A DNA stretch of 5,650 bases. It comes from Syntrophobacterales bacterium. GTDB lineage: Bacteria > Desulfobacterota > Desulfobaccia > Desulfobaccales > 0-14-0-80-60-11. Positions 1 to 5,650 of the stretch are shown in pieces. A program made the position numbers and the translations under genes. The notes beneath the pieces were generated by a model. It searched no databases, was not told the DNA's origin, and saw only the letters and a list, made by a program, of their open reading frames with translations. The stretch lies in the NCBI GenBank assembly GCA_020052215.1, contig JAGVPN010000284.1:1-5650 (forward strand). Reading direction: 5' to 3'. Position 1 is the stretch's first letter. The number at the start of each line of letters is the position of its first letter.

Positions 1-3000
1 ACCAGGCCGGTATTTTTCAAGACCGGGTCCACCCGCATGGCCGCGTTGGCGTGGACCCCGGTGGCCCGGCGGGGATCACCGGGGACTTTTACCCCGTCGA
101 TGACCACGTCCCCGGCCCCGTAAGCCCAGTGGCCGTGGCCCAGGGTAAAGCCAATCACTCCCGGGCGCATCCCTTCCATGGTACGGATCTTGCCGATCAT
201 GGCCTTCTTGTGGCCCGGGGCCAGATCCCAGACGCCTTCTTCGTTGGTGGGAGACACCACCTTCACCTGGTCGCCGTCGCTCAGTCCCAACCGCCGGCCA
301 TCCGCCACCGACATGTCGATGAAGTTCTCCGGGTAGACGGCCAGGAGCCAGTAGTTGCCCACCGTCCGGGACTTGCATTGCGTGATGTGCCGGTAGGTGA
401 TCAGGGTCAGGTCGAATCCCTTGGCCTCATCGTCCAGCTTGCGGCCCAGGACGTCCGTGGGGCCGTCCATGAAATGGGCGTGAGCCATATATGGCTTGCC
501 GGTCATGGAATTTTTGGTGGTCGTCCATTTTTCCAGGTATATGCCTACCATCTTGCCATACTTGTTGGCCAATTGACCGTCCTTGTAAGCCTTCTGGTAT
601 TCCTGGAAGCGGCCGCCCCGATTTATGACATAAACCACATGGGGCCACCATGCCTCACCCACCGCCTTTTTCCAACGGTTCAGGTCGTAGATCGTGGGAG
701 GCAGGTGTCGCCGGGCTTTTTCGAAGATCTTGATTTCTTCGGCGCTGGCCGCGGGCACCTTTTCGGAGCCGTCGGGCTTGTCGCCGAAGGCGATGTTGGC
801 CACCATGCGCAGGTACAGGTCTTCGTCCCGCTTGAAATGAAGGCCGGGGCCGAAGGCGTTTTCGCCAAAACCGGGGAGCTTCATTTTCTCGGCAATCCCC
901 AGAACCATAGACTCCAGGGACAGGGGCATCTTCTCGCCGTAGACCGTGACCGTGTCCGTCAGGGGCGACGAGGCCGGCGACCGGAAAGGCGCCACCTTGG
1001 GGGTCACCGAGGGGTGCGACCCGACAAATTCCCAGCGCTCCAGGTAAGTCAGGTCCGGGAAGATATAATCAGCGTACATGGAAGTTTCGCCGATGACAAT
1101 GTCGGAGGCGAAGAACAGGGGCAGCTTCTTGGGATCGGAGAGGATCTCGATGAGTTTGTGCCCCGCGGGCAAGGCGTAGACCGGCGATCCCATGTAGAAC
1201 ATGAGCGCTTTGACGGGATAGGGGTAAGCGTCGCCGATGCTGGGGATCACTTCCTGGTAGATGTCGCTGGAGAAGGGGTACCAGGGGCGCTTGGCCGGGT
1301 AGCCCTTGAAGATGGTGCTCTTGTCGTATTTTTTCCCGTGCCGGATGATGGAGACCCCGAAGGGCTTGAGCTTGCCGCCCTGCTTGGTGATATCGAAGGG
1401 CTTGCCTTCCTTATCGCCCGTAATGTTAAAGGTATGGGCGCTGGACAGGCCCCCCATCCAGTCGTGGTTGCCGATGAGAGTGTTCAGGGTCATATAGGTC
1501 AAGACGTTGTAAAAGCCGGAGGTGTGCTGGGAGACCCCCCGATGGATATCGGCCACCGCCCGTTTGCCGTGGCTGGTAAACTCCCGGGCCAGATCCACCA
1601 GATCCGCTTCCTGTATATCGGCCAGCTTGGCCCATTCGGAGAGCTTGCGGGCGCCAAGGTTTTCCCGGAGAATCTGGAGCACGCTCTTCACCTTGATGCC
1701 CTTGATTTCGGTGTCCACCAGGAGGTCGCCCTCCACCGGGTTGGTCTCGCTGTTGGGGTCGAAGGGCTTGGGAGCGCCGCCGGAATAAACCATGAAGGCG
1801 TCAAAATCCCAGTCGCCGCCGCCTTTTTTCTTGGGCCGCTTTTCCTTGGGGAGGCCCAGGTCCGAACCCCTAAGATAAGTGCCCGTGCTGCCGTCCGGAT
1901 TGATCTTGACCAGCCAGGCGGTCTGGGTCCAGGTGGGCTCCCCGTCGGCCTTGGCCGCGGCCTTGTTGGCGTTGGCCAGATAGCGGGCGTCATAACGCTG
2001 GTTTTCGATGATCCAGTGCATCATGCCCAGGCCCACCGCGGCCACGCCGTTGGGCCGCACCGGCAGCCACTTCCAGGCCCGGGCGGTGCCCTTGGAGCAG
2101 CGGGGGTCCACCACCGCGATCTTCATGCCGTTGTCGACAATGCCTTGAGTCAGCTTAACGTTGCGCAGCGGCGGTCCATAGTTGGCTTCATAGAGATTCG
2201 CCCCCACAAACAGGATGAACTCGCAGTTGCCGGTGTCCGCCTGCCAGTAAAACTTCTTGGAACCTCCCCAATCTCCCTCCTCGAACTGGTAGCTCATGGC
2301 CTTGCAGGTGAAGTAGAGAGACCCCTGGCAGACGGTGGTGTGGCCGTGTTTATTTTCTGAGCCCAGAGCGCCATTGGCAAAGCGTTTCAACAGGTCGTCC
2401 CGTCCCGCCTTGAGCCGTCCCGTATTGAGGACGAACTGGTTGTTCTTGGGCCCCAGGTCCGGGTGGTCCGGATCGATGAGATACTTCAGGTTATCGGCGT
2501 GCTTGGCCTTGAAGGCCGCCAGCTCCATTTTGTGGTCGGCTACCTTGGCGGCGTCCTCCGCCAATTCCTTGGCGATCTTGGGGTCCTTGAGCACGCAGAT
2601 GTCCTTCAAGCCTTCCACGTTGCCCTCGCCGAAGAGGTTGCCGCCGTTGACGATCTCGTTCACGGCCTGGTCGAAGGGGATGGTCTGCCATTTGCTTTCG
2701 CCCCGCTTGCCGGCCCGTTTGAGGACCTTGACAATCCGGTACGGATCATAGAGCGCCTGAATGCCGGCCTGGCCCTTGGGGCAAATGGCTCCTTCAATGA
2801 TGGCGGCTTCCGTGATGGGCGTCTTATAAGCGATCTGGGGCGTCATGGTCCAGGGGCTGTAGGGATTGCCGTCGATCTTGGCCACCAGGCCGTCCACGAT
2901 CTTGACCTTGATGCCGCATTGGGTGTTGCATTGCTGGCAGGCCGTGTAGATCTGATTCTCCGGGAGATATTGGCTGTAAGCATCCCCCACCCCCAGGGCG

Positions 3001-3170
3001 GCCCAGTCCACGTTCCCCCCCGCGGCCGCTTCCACGTAACGGACCAGGAAGTGGGACGCAGCCAGAGACCCGCCCAGGAAGGCGGAGCACTTGAGGAAGT
3101 ATCGGCGGTCCATCTTGGCGTCGATAATCTCTTTAAATTCCTCAATAACTTTCAGTTTCTGATTAGACAT
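1..3170 (-). CDS. Molybdopterin-dependent oxidoreductase catalytic subunit, tetrathionate reductase A (TtrA)-like, C-terminus cut by window edge
   Basis: I translated this frame by hand from the ATG at 3170 down to base 3: 1056 codons without a stop, so the 3' end lies outside the window. Residues 22-27 (RRYFLK), a hydrophobic stretch and EAAA near residues 47-50 form a twin-arginine signal, so the mature protein is exported folded. Cys78, Cys81, Cys85 and Cys130 (C-x2-C-x3-C-x44-C, followed by PKG) should bind one [4Fe-4S] cluster. Cys281 in HGHTTVCQG is the probable Mo/W ligand. The molybdopterin domain follows, and the pterin-dinucleotide-binding domain runs from about residue 918 to the edge. 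Segments such as GGNLFGEGNVEGL, WIIENQRYDARYLA, FTSHGKRAV, YPAKRPWYPF and LPGFGENAF resemble Salmonella TtrA as I remember it. That alignment suggests only a few tens of residues are missing. The family reduces tetrathionate or related sulfur compounds at the periplasmic face; the exact substrate is inferred. ATG 3170 is preferred over Met20 because it overlaps the NrfD stop and has AGGAG upstream. Confidence 0.93.
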   Translation of the reverse strand, partial: MSNQKLKVIEEFKEIIDAKMDRRYFLKCSAFLGGSLAASHFLVRYVEAAAGGNVDWAALGVGDAYSQYLPENQIYTACQQCNTQCGIKVKIVDGLVAKIDGNPYSPWTMTPQIAYKTPITEAAIIEGAICPKGQAGIQALYDPYRIVKVLKRAGKRGESKWQTIPFDQAVNEIVNGGNLFGEGNVEGLKDICVLKDPKIAKELAEDAAKVADHKMELAAFKAKHADNLKYLIDPDHPDLGPKNNQFVLNTGRLKAGRDDLLKRFANGALGSENKHGHTTVCQGSLYFTCKAMSYQFEEGDWGGSKKFYWQADTGNCEFILFVGANLYEANYGPPLRNVKLTQGIVDNGMKIAVVDPRCSKGTARAWKWLPVRPNGVAAVGLGMMHWIIENQRYDARYLANANKAAAKADGEPTWTQTAWLVKINPDGSTGTYLRGSDLGLPKEKRPKKKGGGDWDFDAFMVYSGGAPKPFDPNSETNPVEGDLLVDTEIKGIKVKSVLQILRENLGARKLSEWAKLADIQEADLVDLAREFTSHGKRAVADIHRGVSQHTSGFYNVLTYMTLNTLIGNHDWMGGLSSAHTFNITGDKEGKPFDITKQGGKLKPFGVSIIRHGKKYDKSTIFKGYPAKRPWYPFSSDIYQEVIPSIGDAYPYPVKALMFYMGSPVYALPAGHKLIEILSDPKKLPLFFASDIVIGETSMYADYIFPDLTYLERWEFVGSHPSVTPKVAPFRSPASSPLTDTVTVYGEKMPLSLESMVLGIAEKMKLPGFGENAFGPGLHFKRDEDLYLRMVANIAFGDKPDGSEKVPAASAEEIKIFEKARRHLPPTIYDLNRWKKAVGEAWWPHVVYVINRGGRFQEYQKAYKDGQLANKYGKMVGIYLEKWTTTKNSMTGKPYMAHAHFMDGPTDVLGRKLDDEAKGFDLTLITYRHITQCKSRTVGNYWLLAVYPENFIDMSVADGRRLGLSDGDQVKVVSPTNEEGVWDLAPGHKKAMIGKIRTMEGMRPGVIGFTLGHGHWAYGAGDVVIDGVKVPGDPRRATGVHANAAMRVDPVLKNTGL

Positions 3171-4392
3171 GCTCTTCCTCTCCTCTCCCGGCTTGGATTA
3201 CCGGCAGCCAGCGGGTGCCCAGCAAGAAGGCCAATAGGCCCAGAGAAATAACCCAGATGCTCACCAACCATTCGTTCAGATTGGGGACGTATTCAGGTCG
3301 CAAGCGTTGGTGAAAGAAAGTATTTTGCAACCCTTCCAGCTTGTAAACGGCCATGTCCGGGATCAGATAGTTCAGGCGCACGGCCAGAAAGGTGATGATG
3401 ATCAGAAAGCAGGCATAGGCCACCATCTTGGAATTTTCCGGGTACCTGATGAGGAGATAGGCCGGTAGGATGCTGCCGATCACTATATGGACAATCCAAA
3501 AGGCCCACCAATAGGAGCCAAAGGCGATGAGGTCCAGGCTGGTCACGATGCCCGTGACCTTGGACTGATAGCCCACGAAGAACTGCAAGGCCTCCAGAAA
3601 GACAAAGCTCAGCAAAATGAGGAGCACCACGTGGCCCAGGGGATGGATCAAGGCGTCATCGGGCTGGTAAAGGTAAGCCAGAAAGGTGATGAGCGCGCCG
3701 CCGGAGAGGAGCGCCGCCATAATGAAGATGAGGGGCAGCAGGGCGCTGTTCCAGAGGGGCCGGTTGTTCAGAATGGCGAAAATTGCGCCGTGGGCCCCGA
3801 AGAAGATGACCCCGATGGGCAGACTGATATAGGACAGAAGGCGGGTGCGGCGGTGGTCCTGCTGTCGATCTTCGGGGGTGTAAGCCGTCTTGCCGAAGGC
3901 CAGGGACCGATAAACCTTATGTCCCGCCCGGGTCGCGTCATTGCCCCAGGTAATCAGTTGTTCCCTCAGGAGAAAATAAAGCCAGGGCACATAGATGATC
4001 CACATGGAGACGATGAAGACCACCAGCCAGAAGAGCATGGAGCCGATGTTGGGGGAAATCAGGAAACGATAGGTCCTTAAAGGGTGCCCCAGGTCCAGGC
4101 TGATGATGAGAAATTCGGCCATCAGCGTGACCAAGACGGTGAAAACCGCCAGGGGCCCCAGATTGGCCAGTAGCTTGATCCTGAAGACGTAGGTCAGGAT
4201 GGTGACGAGAAAGGCGCCGGCGGTGAGCCCCAGGAAGAAGAGGTCAAAGGCCACCCAAAGGCCCCAGGGTACAAAGGAGCCGTAGTTCATGCCCATATGA
4301 CCAAAAGCCAGCCGCTGAAACATGCCCCAGGCGCCGATCACCAAGCCGAAAACCGACAAAATCATCAAATTTTTAAACCACTTTTCGCTCAT
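3163..4392 (-). CDS. NrfD/PsrC (HybB-like) family membrane subunit, quinone-interacting anchor of the molybdoenzyme
   Basis: This 409-residue protein is strongly hydrophobic. I count about ten membrane segments, near residues 9-29, 39-70, 80-100, 118-143, 189-209, 217-241, 251-275, 288-318, 325-347 and 378-402. The segment with PWGLWVAFDLFFLGLTAGAF and the later LDLGHPLR are typical of the NrfD/HybB/DsrP superfamily, whose members exchange electrons with membrane quinones and anchor a FeS subunit. A polar loop of about 40 residues (148-187, many Arg, Lys and His) separates helices 4 and 5. In this operon it should link the quinone pool to the ferredoxin subunit encoded just upstream and from there to the catalytic subunit downstream. 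Its position between them matches ttrC in ttrBCA. It is longer than the roughly 340-residue TtrC and looks more like the 10-helix HybB/DsrP type, so I give no symbol. The TAA stop overlaps the start of the catalytic gene by 8 nt, which suggests coupled translation. Confidence 0.93.
   Translation of the reverse strand: MSEKWFKNLMILSVFGLVIGAWGMFQRLAFGHMGMNYGSFVPWGLWVAFDLFFLGLTAGAFLVTILTYVFRIKLLANLGPLAVFTVLVTLMAEFLIISLDLGHPLRTYRFLISPNIGSMLFWLVVFIVSMWIIYVPWLYFLLREQLITWGNDATRAGHKVYRSLAFGKTAYTPEDRQQDHRRTRLLSYISLPIGVIFFGAHGAIFAILNNRPLWNSALLPLIFIMAALLSGGALITFLAYLYQPDDALIHPLGHVVLLILLSFVFLEALQFFVGYQSKVTGIVTSLDLIAFGSYWWAFWIVHIVIGSILPAYLLIRYPENSKMVAYACFLIIITFLAVRLNYLIPDMAVYKLEGLQNTFFHQRLRPEYVPNLNEWLVSIWVISLGLLAFLLGTRWLPVIQAGRGEEEHV
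3174..3184 (-). promoter_or_regulatory. Ribosome binding site of the catalytic subunit, inside the NrfD coding end
   Basis: The purine run AGGAGAGGAAG ends 3 nt before the ATG at 3170; its AGGAG part is 9 nt away. It lies within the last codons of the NrfD gene, and the ATG itself overlaps that gene's final codons (ATGTCTAA). This arrangement supports ATG 3170 and suggests translational coupling of the membrane and catalytic subunits. Confidence 0.7.
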
Positions 4393-4398
4393 CCGGTT

Positions 4399-4404
4399 CT
4401 CCTT
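4399..4404 (-). promoter_or_regulatory. Ribosome binding site of the NrfD-type gene
   Basis: AAGGAG lies 6 nt before the ATG at 4392, within the 18-nt gap after the FeS gene. It supports this start codon over internal methionines at residues 10 and 24. Confidence 0.8.
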
Positions 4405-4410
4405 TCTCCC

Positions 4411-5172
4411 CTACTTTAAATAGTAGACGGAGGGCTGGGTGCCCAGTTCTTCCTTCAAGCGAAAGACCCGGGGGGAGCCGATCATCTCGAAGACCAGGCT
4501 CTGGGGGTCGGTGCGGTCGCCGAAGATGGTGGCGCGGCCGATGCACGAGGTGGTGCAGGCCGGCAGCATGCCCACCTTCAAGCGGTGCAGGCAGAAATGA
4601 CACTTGCGGGCGTTGCCCACCGGAGAGCCATGGCCGCGCTCCGGCCACTTCTGGCCGTACTCCGATGCGGGGTGGGCTTCATAGCCGTTGGCCGCGGCCT
4701 TTTGGCCGTAAAGCTTCCCCGGCAATTCCGCGGTTTCGGCGGTGTACCACTCCCCAAAGTCCGAAGTCCGGGCGGCATAAGGACAGGCCACCAGGCAGTA
4801 GCGGCAGCCGATACATTTGTTGTAATCGATGACCACCGCGCCCTGTTCATTTTTCCAGGTGGCGGTCACCGGGCAGGCCTTGACGCAGGGGGGATTCTGA
4901 CAGTGCAGACAGGGTCGGGGAACAAAACGCCGCCGCACCTGAGGATAGTGTCCGGTCTCCTCCTCCAGCACCACCCGATAGACCACGCCCGGGGGCAGTT
5001 TGTTTTCCGCTACGCAGCCAATGGTGCAGGCATGGCAGCCGATGCACTTGGCGATGTCAATGACCATGCCCCACTTGATGTCCTTGGGGTTTTTCTGGAG
5101 CGCCCGCTTGAGGTCCCGCTGCATACGGATCAAGGGGTCTTCTTGAGGTAAATCTCTTGCCGCCAGTGCCAT
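4411..5172 (-). CDS. 4Fe-4S ferredoxin-type electron-transfer subunit (TtrB/PhsB/DmsB-like), four clusters
   Basis: The 253-residue product has exactly 16 cysteines, all in cluster-binding positions: 43/46/49/53, 88/91/96/100, 120/123/126/130 and 191/194/206/210. This is the four-[4Fe-4S] arrangement of the DmsB/PhsB/TtrB family, a wire between the membrane quinol site and the FeS cluster of the catalytic subunit. Motifs include [25 protein letters not shown] and [15 protein letters not shown] polar stretch at residues 139-186 separates clusters three and four. I see no signal peptide; family members are normally exported by hitch-hiking with the twin-arginine catalytic partner, which is present here. 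The first 35 residues are a charged helical extension before the first cluster. The start at 5172 is supported by AAGGAGG five bases upstream. The stop lies 18 nt before the NrfD start, and the DUF1641 stop is 30 nt upstream. The electron-transfer role is secure; the TtrB assignment rests on operon order and the partner subunit. Confidence 0.95.
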   Translation of the reverse strand: MALAARDLPQEDPLIRMQRDLKRALQKNPKDIKWGMVIDIAKCIGCHACTIGCVAENKLPPGVVYRVVLEEETGHYPQVRRRFVPRPCLHCQNPPCVKACPVTATWKNEQGAVVIDYNKCIGCRYCLVACPYAARTSDFGEWYTAETAELPGKLYGQKAAANGYEAHPASEYGQKWPERGHGSPVGNARKCHFCLHRLKVGMLPACTTSCIGRATIFGDRTDPQSLVFEMIGSPRVFRLKEELGTQPSVYYLK

Positions 5173-5191
5173 AATGGCCTCCTTTTATGGC
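5168..5191 (-). promoter_or_regulatory. Shine-Dalgarno of the FeS subunit gene set inside a perfect 7-bp inverted repeat
   Basis: On the mRNA strand the arm GCCATAA (5191-5185) pairs perfectly with TTATGGC (5174-5168). The 10-nt loop (5184-5175) contains the Shine-Dalgarno AAGGAGG (5184-5178), and the start codon ATG (5172-5170) lies in the downstream arm. The Shine-Dalgarno decides the start of the 253-residue FeS protein, with a 5-nt spacer. The stem is seen directly; any effect on translation is inference. Confidence 0.6.
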
Positions 5192-5202
5192 GTGAAAATC
5201 TT

Positions 5203-5650
5203 CTAACTACCTTCATTGACCGGCTGGCCGTGACCGTTGCCGGATTTGACCTTGCCCAAGGCCTTGGTCAACTCAAGGACCACGCCCAGACCTTGTTTGG
5301 TTTCTTTCCCCATCATCCGGAACATCATCCCGAAGGGGCCCACCGGCCTGGCTTCAGCCAGGTTCACCTGGGCCGGCACGTCCGAAAGCCGGTCGAGGAA
5401 ATCGATAACCCGGGGATCGGCGAACTTCTTGACCATGCCGTGCATGCGCACAAAGCCGTCGCCGATGGACTCGACATCCTCGGGTTTATAAACGGAGGCC
5501 AGCTTGGCGTACATATCCACCACGGCCTCAAGCGATTGGATGACCACAGGATCGGCAAACTTCTTGACGATGCCGTGCATGCGCACGAAGCCGTCGCCGA
5601 TAACCTCGACATCCTCGGGCGTATAAGCCGAAGCTAGCTTGGTGTACATG
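5203..5650 (-). CDS. DUF1641 domain-containing protein, C-terminal part only (N-terminus beyond the right edge)
   Basis: The visible 148 residues end at a TAG at 5203-5205. The C-terminal block, with PVGPFGMM followed by GLGVVLELTKALG (residues about 103-132 of the visible part), is the conserved signature I associate with DUF1641 (YrhD-like) proteins. These are small, mostly helical proteins of unknown function. They are often found beside sulfide:quinone oxidoreductases, heterodisulfide-reductase-like genes or formate dehydrogenases. Before this block are two tandem 45-residue units, 33 of 45 positions identical, each with the core EDVExIGDGFVRMHGxVKKFADP. The Met at 5649 is equivalent to the first Met of the second unit, so it is probably internal and the gene continues outside the window. 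No signal peptide or membrane segment is visible. The gene lies 30 nt upstream of the FeS subunit in the same orientation, so it is probably co-transcribed and serves the same redox pathway. Its molecular role cannot be read from the sequence. Confidence 0.8.
   Translation of the reverse strand, partial: MYTKLASAYTPEDVEVIGDGFVRMHGIVKKFADPVVIQSLEAVVDMYAKLASVYKPEDVESIGDGFVRMHGMVKKFADPRVIDFLDRLSDVPAQVNLAEARPVGPFGMMFRMMGKETKQGLGVVLELTKALGKVKSGNGHGQPVNEGS
5380..5649 (-). repeat. Tandem in-frame repeat, two 135-bp units coding for 45 residues each
   Basis: Unit 1 is 5515-5649 and unit 2 is 5380-5514, offset by exactly 135 bases. Across the best-conserved 101 bases (5414-5514 against 5549-5649) I count 13 mismatches by eye, about 87% identity. 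The remaining 34 bases, coding for the end of each unit, are more diverged. The protein copies share 33 of 45 residues. Unit 1 touches the window edge, so further copies may exist upstream. Confidence 0.9.

Noticed and set aside
51..2360. 769-codon open frame on the plus strand
   Set aside because: It lies exactly codon-in-register antisense to the molybdoenzyme gene. It stays open because that gene rarely uses TTA, CTA and TCA codons; its stop at 2358-2360 is a sense TCA serine. The translation shows no recognisable domain, while the minus strand shows a complete family signature.
1..3170. Frameshift or pseudogene on the minus strand, suggested by only short closed ORFs there
   Set aside because: Reading the frame from 3170 to base 3 gives one uninterrupted protein with family motifs in the right order; the absence of a closed ORF is due to the window edge.
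2463..3251. 262-codon plus-strand open frame
   Set aside because: Same antisense register as the catalytic gene, running into the NrfD 3' end; no family features and no convincing start signal.
3487..4080. 197-codon plus-strand open frame
   Set aside because: Antisense in register with the NrfD gene; its polar, Gly/Glu/Asp-rich translation is the complement of membrane-helix codons.
4585..5151. 188-codon plus-strand open frame
   Set aside because: Antisense in register with the FeS subunit gene, whose 16 ligand cysteines leave no doubt about the real strand.
3163..5172. Qrc, Act or Dsr-type complex
   Set aside because: The single 16-Cys FeS protein, the stand-alone NrfD and a Mo-type catalytic subunit with FeS and Mo-ligand cysteines fit a TtrBCA/PsrABC-type enzyme. 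No multihaem cytochrome CXXCH motif is present in the visible genes, though flanking genes cannot be seen.
5173..5202. Terminator or promoter between the DUF1641 and FeS genes
   Set aside because: The gap is 30 nt, with no GC-rich hairpin followed by a T-run and no room for a convincing promoter; the inverted repeat there overlaps the ribosome binding site instead.
5230..5637. 135-codon plus-strand open frame with a repeated sequence
   Set aside because: Its repeat is only the reverse complement of the DUF1641 tandem repeat; the minus strand has the conserved C-terminal block and fits the operon.
5647..5649. Met at the right edge as the true start of the DUF1641 protein
   Set aside because: The equivalent Met opens the second internal repeat unit, the family needs more N-terminal sequence, and no upstream sequence is available to show a ribosome binding site.

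Overview
The window looks like a segment of a moderately GC-rich chromosome (roughly 55-60% by eye). It holds one co-directional gene cluster on the minus strand, transcribed from right to left, with essentially no non-coding DNA. In transcription order it contains: (1) the C-terminal part of a DUF1641-family protein with a tandem 45-residue repeat, cut by the right edge; (2) a four-cluster ferredoxin-type electron-transfer subunit of 253 aa; (3) a 409-aa NrfD/HybB-type membrane quinone-interacting subunit; (4) a very large molybdopterin oxidoreductase catalytic subunit with a twin-arginine signal, running off the left edge after 1056 codons. The last gene is the largest object in the window. 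It has no stop codon inside the window, so a search for closed ORFs misses it and shows only antisense shadows of it.

The genes form a tight operon. The gaps are 30 nt (DUF1641 to FeS subunit) and 18 nt (FeS to NrfD), and NrfD overlaps the catalytic subunit by 8 nt. Each start is preceded by a Shine-Dalgarno sequence. The B-C-A order (FeS, membrane, catalytic) is that of the Salmonella ttrBCA tetrathionate reductase operon as I remember it. The catalytic subunit also carries several segments that I recognise as TtrA-like. The likely product is a membrane-attached, periplasm-facing complex that passes electrons between the quinone pool (NrfD subunit), four [4Fe-4S] clusters (B subunit) and a Mo/W-bis-pterin site with one more FeS cluster (A subunit). 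The substrate is probably a sulfur oxyanion such as tetrathionate, thiosulfate or a related compound; the sequence does not fix the substrate or the direction of the reaction.

The organism is probably an anaerobic or sulfur-metabolising bacterium. A Desulfobacterota-like (deltaproteobacterial) host would fit the gene content and codon style, but this is an inference without any taxonomic marker. DUF1641 proteins are known to sit beside sulfide:quinone oxidoreductases and other sulfur or heterodisulfide redox genes, so the upstream flank (beyond the right edge) is the place to look for an SQR-like partner.

The points most worth a second look are: the near-complete hidden TtrA-type gene and what it acts on; its pairing with a 10-helix NrfD larger than classical TtrC; a Lys/Ala/Glu-rich helical insertion just before the Mo-ligand region; the recent-looking tandem duplication in the DUF1641 protein; and a perfect 7-bp inverted repeat that puts the Shine-Dalgarno of the FeS gene in a loop and its AUG in the stem.
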